DNA of 64,000 bases from Winogradskyella immobilis (GCF_021887715.1 NZ_JAIQXX010000002.1:124001-188000), one strand, 5' to 3'; positions 9,000-17,211 are shown, counted from the first letter of the stretch. Made by a program: numbers and translations. Notes: generated from the sequence alone by a model not told the origin.

Positions 9000-9746
9000 T
9001 TAACTGAATTTAGCCTCAATAAGCTCTATAAAACGTGTTTCGTACTCGTCTTTGCCTTCCCAATAATTATAATCTGGTTTTACTAAATCGGTAATAAATT
9101 GGTTCGCTTCAGCTAGAGAAGTTGATGTATTAATTTGAGAAATAACACGGTCGTAATCTTCGTTTTTTCCTTCAAACAAATGCTTAATAAACGCTAATTT
9201 ATCATTCAATCCTATTTGTAGACCTCCGCTTTTTAATTTATCGTTAAGTGATTTTTTCTCTTGTTCTACTTCACGTTTTTGCGCTTCTTCAATAGGTTCA
9301 AACTCAGGAATCTCAGCAAAGTCTTGAGAAATATTTTCAAACTCTACCGTTTTAGGTTGCTCAACAGCTACGGTGGTTTCAATTAAATCATCAACCGCTT
9401 GCGTCTCATGTGGCATCTGTGCAACCATGTCTTTTATCTTCTCCATTAGAGGTTCCATAATGCCATCATCTTCTCGTTCATCGACATTGATATAAACCTG
9501 ATCTTCTACCTCAACAGTATCACTTATTTTATTGTTGAAAGCCGTATCTAACATATCGAAAAATGAAGAATCATTACCAATTGTTGGCATATCATCTTCA
9601 AAATTTTCTTGAGCAAATTTTAATACTGTAAGCTTTTCGTAAAGTTTTGCAACCTCTTCATGCATACGATCCACATCTTCTCTTCCTTTTAATTTTAGAA
9701 TCCTATGTGCTATACTAACTAATTCTGATTCTAATTTCTTTTTCAT
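9000..9746 (-). CDS. Conserved hypothetical protein with coiled-coil N-terminus
   Basis: A 248-residue, acidic, soluble protein. Residues 1-45 are a predicted amphipathic coiled coil, the middle is Glu/Asp-rich and low-complexity, and the last ~70 residues form a conserved-looking domain (LNDKLAFIKHLFEG ... YNYWEGKDEYETRFI). I recognise it only as a protein often found upstream of rsmI/near tdk in flavobacteria. No function can be assigned. Confidence 0.75.
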   Translation of the reverse strand: MKKKLESELVSIAHRILKLKGREDVDRMHEEVAKLYEKLTVLKFAQENFEDDMPTIGNDSSFFDMLDTAFNNKISDTVEVEDQVYINVDEREDDGIMEPLMEKIKDMVAQMPHETQAVDDLIETTVAVEQPKTVEFENISQDFAEIPEFEPIEEAQKREVEQEKKSLNDKLKSGGLQIGLNDKLAFIKHLFEGKNEDYDRVISQINTSTSLAEANQFITDLVKPDYNYWEGKDEYETRFIELIEAKFS

Positions 9747-9768
9747 TATAATACCTTTTGATTTTTAA

Positions 9769-9776
9769 TAAATTTG
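9769..9776 (+). promoter_or_regulatory. -7 promoter box upstream of tdk
   Basis: TAAATTTG is a perfect match to the Bacteroidota -7 consensus TAnnTTTG, 53 nt before the tdk ATG. No convincing -33 TTTG is at the usual distance. Confidence 0.5.
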
Positions 9777-9829
9777 CGCCACCTTTATACAAACGAAAAA
9801 TGATTGCATTTTAGTGCTAAAATTACAAA

Positions 9830-10477
9830 ATGTTTCTCGAAAATACTGTAAATCATAAAGAACAATTTGGTTGGATCGAAGTTATCTGTGGATCTATGTT
9901 TTCTGGTAAAACAGAAGAATTGATTAGAAGACTTAAACGTGCTCAATTTGCACGTCAAAAAGTAGAAATCTTTAAACCTGCTGTAGATGTACGTTACGAT
10001 GAAGACATGGTAGTCTCTCATGACGCTAACCATATACGTTCTACACCAGTGCCAGCAGCAGCAAATATTCCTATTTTAGCTGATGGTTGTGATGTCGTTG
10101 GTATTGACGAAGCTCAGTTTTTTGATGACGAAATTGTACGTGTTTGCAACGATTTGGCCAATAAAGGGATTCGTGTTATCGTTGCAGGTTTAGATATGGA
10201 TTTTAAAGGCAATCCTTTTGGGCCTATGCCAAACCTTATGGCTACAGCAGAGTATGTAACTAAAGTGCATGCTGTGTGTACAAAAACAGGAAATTTAGCG
10301 CAATACAGTTTTAGAAAATCTAAAAATGATGATCTCGTGCTTTTAGGTGAAGTTGAAGAATATGAACCGTTAAGTAGAGCTGCATATTATAAAAGTATGC
10401 TTAGAGAAAAATTGCGTCACATGAAGGTTAATGATGCTGAAGAAATAAACGCTAAAGACAAAAATTCTGATGCCTAA
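9830..10477 (+). CDS. tdk: Thymidine kinase (type II)
   Basis: Phosphorylates thymidine in the salvage pathway. The 215-residue protein has the P-loop [14 protein letters not shown], the Mg-binding DEAQFF, and a lasso-like region near the C-terminus. The zinc-ribbon cysteines of the family (CxxC ... CxxC/H) are replaced: VCTKTG and LSRAAYY keep only one Cys, so the structural zinc is probably absent. The stop overlaps the alr start by 8 nt, which implies translational coupling. Confidence 0.95.
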   Translation: MFLENTVNHKEQFGWIEVICGSMFSGKTEELIRRLKRAQFARQKVEIFKPAVDVRYDEDMVVSHDANHIRSTPVPAAANIPILADGCDVVGIDEAQFFDDEIVRVCNDLANKGIRVIVAGLDMDFKGNPFGPMPNLMATAEYVTKVHAVCTKTGNLAQYSFRKSKNDDLVLLGEVEEYEPLSRAAYYKSMLREKLRHMKVNDAEEINAKDKNSDA

Positions 10478-11576
10478 AGCCCAAGAAACTATTCTTGAAA
10501 TAGATCGATCTGCGTTAACGCATAATTACAATTACCTAAAGTCTAAATTACAATCCAAAACTAAATTTTTAGCTGTAGTTAAAGCATTTGCTTATGGTAA
10601 TGATGCTGAAAAAATTGCAAAACATTTGCAATGGCTTAATGTCGATTATTTTGCAGTAGCATATACTAGTGAAGGTGTTGCGCTACGAGAAGCTGGTATT
10701 ACCAAACCTATTTTAGTATTGCACCCGCAGATTGTAAATTTTAAAACAATTATTAAACATTGTTTAGAACCGAGTTTATATAATACAAACGTTTTAAATG
10801 CATTTATAACTGTTGCTAATGAAGAAGCGCAGACCAACTATCCGGTTCATATAAAATTTAATACAGGCTTAAACCGATTAGGATTCTGGGAAAGCGATGT
10901 CGATTATATCATCAATAAATTAAAAGCGACGTCTTCTATAGTAATCACTTCTATTTTTTCGCATTTAGCAGCAAGTGAAGATGCTAATGAAGCCGATTTT
11001 ACGGTAAATCAGATTAAAAGTTTTAAAGTCATTGCTACTGAATTTCTTTCAAAATTAGATTATAAACCCTTGTTACATTTATGCAATACATCAGGCGTTA
11101 TTAATTATCCTGAAGCTCATTTAGATATGGTACGTTGTGGTATTGGCCTTTATGGTTTTGGTAATTCCGCTAATGAGGATAAATATTTGAAGCCTATTGC
11201 AAGTCTTAAATCTATTATTTCTCAAATTCATAAAATAGAGCCTAATGAGACTGTAGGTTACAATAGAGCTTATGTTGCTAAGACTTATGAGAAAACGGCA
11301 ACAATTCCTATAGGCCATGCCGATGGCATTGGACGTCATTTAGGCAACGAAAAAGGTTATGTAATTATTAATGGTCAAAAAGCATCAATAATTGGCAATG
11401 TTTGTATGGATATGATTATGGTAAATATCACAACTATTAATTGCAAAGAAGGTGATGAAGTGATTATTTTCGATGGAAACAATAAAGCAACTGATCTTGC
11501 TACATCTTTAAATACCATTTCTTACGAAATTATTACTTCAATCTCTCAACGCGTAAAGCGCTCATTTATAGAGTGA
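10470..11576 (+). CDS. alr: Alanine racemase
   Basis: PLP enzyme that makes D-alanine for peptidoglycan. The 368-residue protein has the PLP lysine K38 in VVKAFAYG (VKANAYG in most species), CGIGLYGFG, and GYNRAY with the C-terminal-domain region ([11 protein letters not shown]). In many Bacteroidota the domain is fused to MurF; here it is stand-alone. It overlaps tdk by 8 nt and forms a two-gene unit with it. Confidence 0.96.
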   Translation: MPKAQETILEIDRSALTHNYNYLKSKLQSKTKFLAVVKAFAYGNDAEKIAKHLQWLNVDYFAVAYTSEGVALREAGITKPILVLHPQIVNFKTIIKHCLEPSLYNTNVLNAFITVANEEAQTNYPVHIKFNTGLNRLGFWESDVDYIINKLKATSSIVITSIFSHLAASEDANEADFTVNQIKSFKVIATEFLSKLDYKPLLHLCNTSGVINYPEAHLDMVRCGIGLYGFGNSANEDKYLKPIASLKSIISQIHKIEPNETVGYNRAYVAKTYEKTATIPIGHADGIGRHLGNEKGYVIINGQKASIIGNVCMDMIMVNITTINCKEGDEVIIFDGNNKATDLATSLNTISYEIITSISQRVKRSFIE

Positions 11577-11661
11577 TTCTAAAATTTTATTTAATATAAG
11601 TGTTGTAAATGTTAAAATTTTAACTAAATTGCTAGACAATACTAACTAAATACATTTTATC

Positions 11662-12066
11662 ATGTTAAAAGAATTTAAGAATTTTATTATGACAGGCAAT
11701 GTGATTGATTTCGCTGTTGCTGTAATTATGGCTGGTGCTTTAGGCTCTGTTATCAATGGTTTTGTTAATAACATCGCTATGCCATTTGTAGGCTATTTTG
11801 CTGGTGGTATGAACTTTGAAGACATGCATTATGCAATGGATGGAAATGAATATGCAACACTTGCTGCGGCTAAAGAAGCAGGCGGAGCGGTAATTGCTTA
11901 TGGAGCGTGGATTAACACTATTGTTAATTTAATCATAGTAGGATTTATTATGTTTTTAATAGTAAAGGCTTATAATAAAACTAAAGCTCCTGCTGAAGAG
12001 CCAGCTCCTGCAGGACCATCTGAAATTGATTTATTAACAGAGATCAGAGATTCATTAAAAAAATAA
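11662..12066 (+). CDS. mscL: Large-conductance mechanosensitive channel MscL
   Basis: A 134-residue two-TM channel that opens under membrane tension during hypo-osmotic shock. The N-terminus (MLKEFKNFIMTGNVIDFAVA) and TM1 with VIMAGALGSVINGFV are diagnostic. TM2 is WINTIVNLIIVGFIMFLIV, and a Pro/Ala/Glu-rich linker leads to the C-terminal helix (IDLLTEIRDSLKK). It lies 85 bp after alr and is followed by a strong terminator. Confidence 0.97.
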   Translation: MLKEFKNFIMTGNVIDFAVAVIMAGALGSVINGFVNNIAMPFVGYFAGGMNFEDMHYAMDGNEYATLAAAKEAGGAVIAYGAWINTIVNLIIVGFIMFLIVKAYNKTKAPAEEPAPAGPSEIDLLTEIRDSLKK

Positions 12067-12100
12067 AAGTTAATTATATAACATATTGTTATTTCTTGTT

Positions 12101-12137
12101 AAAAGACCTTATTTATACTATTAATAAGGTCTTTTTT
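12101..12137 (+). terminator. Rho-independent terminator after mscL
   Basis: AAAAGACCTTATT pairs with AATAAGGTCTTTT around a short loop, followed by a T-run that continues into the asd leader. Confidence 0.9.
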
Positions 12138-12170
12138 CATTTAATTTGCGCACCATTAAAAAAATGAAAA

Positions 12171-13160
12171 ATGAAAATAGCCATTGTTGGTGCTACAGGT
12201 TTAGTTGGTAGTGTAATGCTTAAAGTTTTAGAGGAACGCAATTTCCCCTTAGATGAATTATTAGTTGTCGCTTCACAGCGTTCTGTAGGTAAAGAACTCA
12301 CCTTTAAAAATAAACAGATAAAAGTTATAAGTATTCCTGAAGCCATTAAACAGCAACCAGACATTGCCTTATTTTCAGCTGGCGGAAGCACATCTTTAGA
12401 ATGGGCACCTAAATTTGCTGAAGCAGGTGTTACTGTAATTGATAATTCTTCGGCATGGAGAATGGATTTAGAAAAAAAATTAGTGGTGCCAGAAATTAAT
12501 GCGCATACATTAACTAAAACAGATAAAATTATAGCAAACCCTAACTGTTCTACTATACAAATGGTAATGGCATTAGCACCACTTCATAGAAAATATAAAA
12601 TGAAGCGTGTTGTTGTATCTACATACCAATCCGTTTCTGGTACAGGAATAAAAGCTGTTGAGCAATTAGAAAATGAAATTGCTGGTATAAAAGGAGAAAT
12701 GGCTTATCCGCATCCAATTCATAAAAACGCCATACCACATTGCGATATTTTTGAAGAGAATGGTTACACCAAAGAAGAAATGAAACTCGTTAGAGAGACT
12801 CAAAAAATATTAGACGATAGAACCATTGCAGTTACAGCTACCGCAGTACGCATACCAACTGCTGGCGGTCATAGTGAAGCTGTTAATGTAGAGTTTGAAA
12901 ACGATTTTGATCTTGCTGAAGTTAGACAAATTTTAGACCATACAGATGGTGTTACTGTACAAGACAATTTAGAGGTCAATACCTATCCAATGCCAATGTA
13001 TGCTAACGGAAAAGATGAGGTTTATGTAGGTCGTATCCGCAGAGATGGCTCACAACCTAATACGTTAAATTTATGGGTAGTAAGTGATAATCTTAGAAAA
13101 GGAGCAGCTACAAATACAGTACAAATTGCAGAGTATTTAATTAAAAATAACTTAGTGTAA
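12171..13160 (+). CDS. asd: Aspartate-semialdehyde dehydrogenase
   Basis: NADPH-dependent reduction of aspartyl phosphate to the semialdehyde, the branch point to lysine/diaminopimelate, threonine and methionine. The 329-residue protein has the N-terminal NADP motif IVGATGLVGSVM, the catalytic Cys C126 in ANPNCSTIQM, and the GGHSEAVNVEF His motif. Length is normal. A -7-like box (TTAATTTG) lies ~25 nt upstream, just beyond the mscL terminator. Confidence 0.97.
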   Translation: MKIAIVGATGLVGSVMLKVLEERNFPLDELLVVASQRSVGKELTFKNKQIKVISIPEAIKQQPDIALFSAGGSTSLEWAPKFAEAGVTVIDNSSAWRMDLEKKLVVPEINAHTLTKTDKIIANPNCSTIQMVMALAPLHRKYKMKRVVVSTYQSVSGTGIKAVEQLENEIAGIKGEMAYPHPIHKNAIPHCDIFEENGYTKEEMKLVRETQKILDDRTIAVTATAVRIPTAGGHSEAVNVEFENDFDLAEVRQILDHTDGVTVQDNLEVNTYPMPMYANGKDEVYVGRIRRDGSQPNTLNLWVVSDNLRKGAATNTVQIAEYLIKNNLV

Positions 13161-13185
13161 GTTTATACTGTTAAATATATTACCT

Positions 13186-13215
13186 AACCCACTTAAAATA
13201 TAAGTGGGTTTTTTA
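13186..13215 (+). terminator. Rho-independent terminator after asd
   Basis: AACCCACTTA and TAAGTGGGTT form a perfect 10-bp stem with a 5-nt loop, then a T-run. Confidence 0.9.
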
Positions 13216-13219
13216 TTCT

Positions 13220-13227
13220 TACTTTTG
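13220..13227 (+). promoter_or_regulatory. -7 promoter box giving a probably leaderless ABC-ATPase mRNA
   Basis: TACTTTTG matches TAnnTTTG exactly and ends 4 nt before the GTG start codon, so transcription would begin at or next to the start codon. The same arrangement occurs at rbfA. Confidence 0.55.
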
Positions 13228-13231
13228 TCTG

Positions 13232-14146
13232 GTGCTTCATGTAAAAAACATATCATTTGGATATACTAAAACTAAGGTTTTAGAAACTATCGATTTCAAG
13301 GTTAATTCTGGTGAAAATACAGCCATTATTGGAGAAAGTGGTTCTGGGAAAAGTACATTGCTTAAACTCATTTATGGCGAATATGATTTAACTCAGGGAG
13401 AAATATTTTGGAAAGGTCAACAAATTCTTGGTCCTAAATATAACTTGGTTGTTGGTTATGATTTTATAAAATATGTTACTCAAGAATTTGATTTAATGCC
13501 TTTTACAACAGTTGAAGACAATATTGGTAAACACCTTTCTCGGTTCTTCCCTAAAGAAAAGCAACAACGCACAGATGAGTTAATTAAAGTGGTAGAACTA
13601 GAAGCTTTTGCTAAAACAAAAGTAAAAACTCTTAGTGGTGGACAAAAACAACGTGTTGCGCTAGCTAGAGCCTTGGCTAAACAGCCTGAAATTTTATTGT
13701 TAGACGAGCCCTTTAGCCATATTGATAATTTTAAAAAACAATCGTTAAGGCGTAGTGTTTTTAACTATTTGAAAGAAAAACAAATTGCTTGTGTGGTTGC
13801 TACCCATAATAAAGGTGATGTTTTAGGGTTTGCAGATAAAATGTTAGTATTAGAAAATAAAAAAATTATTGCTCAAGACACTCCTATAAATCTTTATAAC
13901 AATCCCAAAACACCTTTAGTCGCTTCTTTTTTTGGAGAGTTTAATAGTATTGAACCTTATGGAATTGTTTATGCGCATCAACTCAAAATCGTAAAACAAT
14001 CCCATTTAAAAGCAATTGTAAAACAGGCTTATTTTAATGGTAATGATTGGCTTATTGAAGCATTGCTTAATAAGCAAACTATTTTTTTTCAGCACAATAA
14101 AGCACTTGACTCTAAAACTTTCGTTTTTTTAGAAATTTCTATATAA
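13232..14146 (+). CDS. ABC transporter ATP-binding protein
   Basis: A 304-residue ATPase with Walker A GESGSGKST, signature LSGGQKQRVALARAL and Walker B ILLLDEPF. The C-terminal ~80 residues after the nucleotide-binding domain recall a degenerate TOBE-type regulatory domain of importer ATPases. No permease or binding protein is next to it, so the transported substrate is unknown. I chose the GTG at 13232 because the product then starts in MLHVKNISFGYTK, the usual N-terminus; the -7 box 4 nt upstream implies a leaderless message. Confidence 0.88.
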   Translation: MLHVKNISFGYTKTKVLETIDFKVNSGENTAIIGESGSGKSTLLKLIYGEYDLTQGEIFWKGQQILGPKYNLVVGYDFIKYVTQEFDLMPFTTVEDNIGKHLSRFFPKEKQQRTDELIKVVELEAFAKTKVKTLSGGQKQRVALARALAKQPEILLLDEPFSHIDNFKKQSLRRSVFNYLKEKQIACVVATHNKGDVLGFADKMLVLENKKIIAQDTPINLYNNPKTPLVASFFGEFNSIEPYGIVYAHQLKIVKQSHLKAIVKQAYFNGNDWLIEALLNKQTIFFQHNKALDSKTFVFLEISI

Positions 14147-14147
14147 C

Positions 14148-14303
14148 TTATTTATTCTTATTAGGAATAAATGGCATTTCAGAATCACAATAATAATCGT
14201 TATTGTGCTTTCTAGAACAATCTGTTTTTGGACTTATCGTTGATAAAACAGTTTTTTTACAAAGGCCAACAAATCTTTTTAAGTTGTTTAATGTTGTTTT
14301 CAT
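14148..14303 (-). CDS. Small Cys-containing protein, copy 1 (51 aa), unknown family
   Basis: On the minus strand an ATG at 14303 opens a 51-residue ORF ending at 14148. The protein is basic at the N-terminus (MKTTLNNLKRFVGLCKKTV) and has three cysteines (C15, C29, C39), a DYY motif and a Pro-containing tail. Support for coding: the near-identical copy at 20797-20949 differs over the first 47 codons at two bases only, and both are synonymous (codon 3 ACA/ACG, codon 24 AGT/AGC), while the C-terminal residues diverge outside the repeat. The gene lies on the same strand as and 99 bp downstream of the WYL regulator. I do not recognise it. Confidence 0.6.
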   Translation of the reverse strand: MKTTLNNLKRFVGLCKKTVLSTISPKTDCSRKHNNDYYCDSEMPFIPNKNK

Positions 14304-14390
14304 AATTATTTGTTTTCATAATTATTTGTTTTCATAATTATTTGTTTTCAACGTTTGTCAAAAAAAATACGATTACCTTACAAATCAGAG
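14163..14390 (-). repeat. Direct repeat, left copy, flanking the RtcB island
   Basis: 228 bp almost identical to 20809-21004 in the same orientation. It carries the small Cys-protein gene and its leader. The left copy has three tandem 16-bp units (CATAATTATTTGTTTT at 14301-14348), the right copy one; otherwise only two substitutions were seen. The pair brackets a 6.4-kb segment with all RtcB-associated genes. Confidence 0.9.
14301..14348. repeat. Three tandem 16-bp units in the leader of the small-protein gene
   Basis: CATAATTATTTGTTTT is repeated three times head to tail. On the minus strand each unit contains an ATG followed by AAAAC, so start-like codons are repeated in shifting frames upstream of the real ATG. 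The right-hand copy has one unit, which points to slippage. Confidence 0.85.
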
Positions 14391-14402
14391 GCTTATAAGT
14401 GC

Positions 14403-16127
14403 TTAAAATAAATCCTCTTTCTCACTATATTCTAATCCGTTTGGTAATTCAATGGATGAAAACTCTAAATGCAATACACGACGATGTTTTTGTATTTTAG
14501 TTTCTGAAGATGCATGTAACAATAAGGGTTTTAATAACTGTACTCCGCCTGATGAAACTTCACTTATAAATGGAATTGAGTTAGTGCTAATCAATTGGAT
14601 TTCATCATCACTTAAACGTTTATTGTGAGACCCAGGAATAACTTTTAATGCGCCATTCTTCACTGTAGTATCATCCAAATGAATTCTCATAGAGAATATG
14701 TTTTTAGAAATAGCTTCTGGAGGACAAACACTAATTACCCCTTTTTTATTGGTCCATGACGAAAAATCTTTTGTCTCAACTTTCTCTAAAACATTAATAG
14801 GTACGTCTTGATGCCATGTTACATACCAATTATCTTTTGGTGATTTATCAAAGAAAATAGCTTTGGTTAAAAATGCATTATTATCTATTGACTTTATCAA
14901 CTTCCTAAAATTCTTATTGAAGAGAACTTCTTTTAATTCTGGCATCTTTTTTAGCACCTCTCGCATACCAAAAGTTTGTTCGTTGTGCGTTTTAAAATAA
15001 GTGTTAAACTTAGATTTCAATTTTCTAATATCTCTTTTAGAATATACGTGGTTTAAAACTCCAAAACCTTTATATTCTAATCGTTTAGCAATAGTTCGTA
15101 AATTTTTATCATTAATTTCTGTTTCATAAGCATCAACCGCATCATACAAACGTTCTTTTATACTTCGTTTTAAACGTTCAGGAGCTATAACTTTAACAGC
15201 TTCACCTAGTCCTAATATTTCTTTTTCTAATTCAAAGTTTAATTGTACTTCTAATGAAATAGTAACTCCATAATGATCTCTACTTACTTCTTTTTGAGAG
15301 CTGTGAAATGGTTTCGTCAGCATATAAGGAGCGTGTTTATGATTAATATAAAGTAATACATTTTCTGTTTCTAAAGTAGGGCTTACAGAAACTCCGATAG
15401 CATTTTTATAATAAGTTTCTGTATTAAAACTAGTATCATAAACATAAGCTGAATCGCTCTTTTTAATGGCAATAATTCTATCGAGCGCTAAATTCATAAT
15501 CCCTTCACTCTTTCTTCGCTTACCAATGACAAACCACCTGTTTCTATATTCTTTTAGTAAATAGGGATGATAAGTAAACGTACTTTCTTGGCGAGCTTTA
15601 AACGATTTATACGTGATGTCAATAGCGCATTTTTTTAATATAAATTGATAGAGTTCATCCAAAAACTCTAGGCCTTTTAAGTTTTCATTTTTTTCGAAAT
15701 CTATAAGTGATTTTTCTTGAGTCTTTTGAGTATAAACATGATCTTCAAGTTTTTGAACCATACTTCCTAAATCCGAAAAATGAGAAAAGCCTTGAAATTG
15801 TTTTAAAAAAGATACTGCTTCAGAAAGTTTCGTTAAATCTTGATTAGATATCGGGCTATTTGTTATACTATAGTCTTCGTCTTCGTACTTATAAAATTTA
15901 CGATCGTAAACAACAATTGGTGCATTATAACCCAACTTATCACTTCGCATCATTTGTATATCCAATTGTATGGTTCGTTTACTTACATCAACATCTTTTC
16001 CTTCATACTCATAAAGCGCATCAGAACAGGCTTCAATTAGATCGTTTAGTGTCCATTGTCTAAAATTATTTTGCAAACATTTATCAATAGTTTTATATCT
16101 AATCAATGCATTTTTATTTACCGCCAT
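14403..16127 (-). CDS. WYL-domain transcriptional regulator fused to a phytanoyl-CoA dioxygenase (PhyH)-like domain
   Basis: A 574-residue two-part protein in one uninterrupted frame. Residues 1-90 are a helix-turn-helix region (MAVNKNALIRYKTID ...), and ~150-340 are WYL and WCX domains (features YHPYLLKEYRNRWFVIG and LALDRI). WYL domains bind nucleotide/nucleic-acid ligands and control many stress and defence loci. Residues ~345-574 match PhyH-type Fe(II)/2-oxoglutarate oxygenases: WHQD with H439 and D441, distal H538 (LLLHASSET), and the 2-oxoglutarate Arg in HRRVLHLEF (R549/R550), so the iron facial triad is intact. WYL proteins are normally ~320-340 residues. The own promoter carries the operator at 16166-16186, so autoregulation is likely. 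The oxygenase substrate is unknown; a modified nucleotide or tRNA is a guess. Confidence 0.88.
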   Translation of the reverse strand: MAVNKNALIRYKTIDKCLQNNFRQWTLNDLIEACSDALYEYEGKDVDVSKRTIQLDIQMMRSDKLGYNAPIVVYDRKFYKYEDEDYSITNSPISNQDLTKLSEAVSFLKQFQGFSHFSDLGSMVQKLEDHVYTQKTQEKSLIDFEKNENLKGLEFLDELYQFILKKCAIDITYKSFKARQESTFTYHPYLLKEYRNRWFVIGKRRKSEGIMNLALDRIIAIKKSDSAYVYDTSFNTETYYKNAIGVSVSPTLETENVLLYINHKHAPYMLTKPFHSSQKEVSRDHYGVTISLEVQLNFELEKEILGLGEAVKVIAPERLKRSIKERLYDAVDAYETEINDKNLRTIAKRLEYKGFGVLNHVYSKRDIRKLKSKFNTYFKTHNEQTFGMREVLKKMPELKEVLFNKNFRKLIKSIDNNAFLTKAIFFDKSPKDNWYVTWHQDVPINVLEKVETKDFSSWTNKKGVISVCPPEAISKNIFSMRIHLDDTTVKNGALKVIPGSHNKRLSDDEIQLISTNSIPFISEVSSGGVQLLKPLLLHASSETKIQKHRRVLHLEFSSIELPNGLEYSEKEDLF

Positions 16128-16149
16128 TTTTAAAAATCTCTATTTTAAA

Positions 16150-16157
16150 CTAAAATA
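16150..16157 (-). promoter_or_regulatory. -7-like box of the WYL-PhyH gene
   Basis: On the minus strand TATTTTAG (one mismatch to TAnnTTTG) lies 9 nt downstream of the operator arm, the same spacing seen at the RNA-array and rtcB promoters. The predicted leader to the ATG at 16127 is about 15-20 nt. Confidence 0.5.
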
Positions 16158-16165
16158 TAAAATAA

Positions 16166-16186
16166 CTACGCAATAATTTTGCGTAG
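16166..16186. promoter_or_regulatory. Operator palindrome 1 (WYL-PhyH promoter)
   Basis: CTACGCAA-TAATT-TTGCGTAG is a perfect 8-bp inverted repeat with a 5-nt spacer. It shares the core ACGCAA-N5-TTGCGT with the site at 19321, and (with one arm change) at 17184. A degenerate copy (TACTTCG-N5-TGCGTAG) lies at 16251-16269. The WYL regulator encoded next to it is the likely binder. Confidence 0.8.
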
Positions 16187-16250
16187 ACATAAAAAAGAAC
16201 TCAAATATTAAGTCATTTCTAAATTATTTGCATTTTTCAAAAAAATATAA

Positions 16251-16269
16251 TACTTCGTATTATGCGTAG
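16251..16269. promoter_or_regulatory. Degenerate operator half-site
   Basis: TACTTCG-TATTA-TGCGTAG retains a good right half (TGCGTAG) but a poor left half relative to the other operators. It lies between the divergent WYL-PhyH promoter and the promoter of the small transcript, so it may allow cooperative binding. Confidence 0.4.
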
Positions 16270-16296
16270 ATATTTTTCATGATTTAAAAAATAAAT

Positions 16297-16328
16297 TTTG
16301 AAAAGTCAAAAAATAATCTAAATCTTTG
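16297..16328 (+). promoter_or_regulatory. Promoter of the small transcript upstream of the TPR gene
   Basis: TTTG at 16297-16300, 20 nt, then AATCTTTG at 16321-16328 fits the Bacteroidota -33/-7 spacing with one mismatch in the -7 box. Transcription would start near 16335 and meet the terminator at 16474-16511. Confidence 0.5.
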
Positions 16329-16373
16329 CAGCGCATTTCAACCAAAACACAAGTTGAATTAAAATTAAAAATT

Positions 16374-16448
16374 ATGAGTTTATTTATAACATATCAAAAC
16401 GATCCGAAAGGCATAGAGCCTTTTGTGATGCTTCGTGATTATCGTTAG
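16374..16448 (+). CDS. Possible 24-residue peptide within a ~175-nt terminated transcript
   Basis: An ATG at 16374 opens a 24-codon ORF (begins MSLFITYQNDPKG) preceded by an A-rich stretch, between a promoter and a strong terminator. The same bases can fold: AACGAT (16398-16403) pairs with ATCGTT (16441-16446), enclosing AAAGGC-ATAGA-GCCTTT (16407-16423). It may therefore be a peptide, a structured small RNA, or a leader for the TPR gene. Coding evidence is weak; the case for a discrete transcript is better. Confidence 0.35.
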   Translation: MSLFITYQNDPKGIEPFVMLRDYR

Positions 16449-16473
16449 ATAAACTTTTTCAAAATTATAAATG

Positions 16474-16511
16474 AAAAATCCGAAGCAATCTAAAACTGCT
16501 TCGGATTTTTT
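16474..16511 (+). terminator. Strong Rho-independent terminator
   Basis: AAAAATCCGAAGCA and its exact complement TGCTTCGGATTTTT form a 14-bp stem with a 9-nt loop, followed by T's. It ends the small transcript before the TPR gene. Confidence 0.92.
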
Positions 16512-16636
16512 GTTTTCAGTCATTAGCAAGCCTGCTAAAACAATTTCCAAACAGTTATTACAAAACAAATCGCATTATCATGATGAGCTTGTAAAAGTAT
16601 CTCATTTCAATGCAAATTATTAAAACATAAAAAACA

Positions 16637-17176
16637 ATGGACACGAATTTGTTAAACAATTACGTGCTTAAAGCTATAAATGCTTATCCATACGATTTAG
16701 AAGAAACCGTAGAGAACCTAAATTATGCTTTGTCTTACGAACCAAACAATGCCTATGCATTATACCTCATGGGACGTTTACAGGCAGAGCAATTTGGAGA
16801 CTACGAAAAAGCAAAAGCCTATTATGCTGAAGCTTTAGCTAATAAAATGGATTTTCAAAAAGTGTACTCTAGATATATTTTAGTATTAATCTGGAATCAT
16901 GATTATGAAGAGGCACAAAAATTAATCGACTTTGCCTTTACAGTTAAAGGCATCTACATAAGTGAAATACACTTATACCAAGGTTATGTTTATGAATGCC
17001 TTCAAAAATATAAAGATGCATTAAAGGCTTTAAAGCAAGCAAAAAAACTTGGTTACAATAACAATTTTATAAGCTTTATTGAAAGTGAAATTAAAAGAAT
17101 TAAAAATAAAGTAAAGCCAAAAAAGAAAGTGAAAACCAAGAGTAAAAAGAAAAAAGGAAAGAAAAAGAAAAAATAA
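16637..17176 (+). CDS. TPR-like protein with polylysine C-terminal tail
   Basis: A 179-residue soluble protein. Residues ~15-140 contain three to four TPR-like helical pairs (for example YEPNNAYALYLMGRLQAEQ, DYEEAQKLIDFA, KYKDALKALKQAKKLGY). The last ~25 residues are almost all Lys with Thr/Ser/Gly/Pro, a strongly cationic tail that could bind RNA. It lies between the small transcript and the RNA array and ends 7 bp before operator 2. The role is inferred: a scaffold or adaptor that brings tRNA fragments to RtcB or slipin. No catalytic motif is seen. Confidence 0.8.
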   Translation: MDTNLLNNYVLKAINAYPYDLEETVENLNYALSYEPNNAYALYLMGRLQAEQFGDYEKAKAYYAEALANKMDFQKVYSRYILVLIWNHDYEEAQKLIDFAFTVKGIYISEIHLYQGYVYECLQKYKDALKALKQAKKLGYNNNFISFIESEIKRIKNKVKPKKKVKTKSKKKKGKKKKK

Positions 17177-17183
17177 TTTTTAC

Positions 17184-17202
17184 TGCGCAAAAACATTGCG
17201 CA
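17184..17202. promoter_or_regulatory. Operator palindrome 2 (promoter of the tRNA-like array)
   Basis: TGCGCAA-AAACA-TTGCGCA is a perfect 7-bp inverted repeat with a 5-nt spacer. The spacer is identical to that of the rtcB operator and the arms differ only at one symmetric position (G/C versus A/T). A -7-like box follows after 9 nt. Confidence 0.85.
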
Positions 17203-17211
17203 ATAGCATAA

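Larger units (their letters stand above)
16330..16511 (+). ncRNA. Predicted small structured transcript between the WYL regulator and the TPR gene
   Basis: Bounded by a promoter (-7 box at 16321-16328) and a 14-bp terminator, with a nested hairpin in the middle (stem AACGAT/ATCGTT enclosing AAAGGC/GCCTTT). Size would be about 175 nt. I know no family with this sequence. It could be a regulatory RNA of the island or the mRNA for the 24-residue ORF it contains. Confidence 0.45.
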
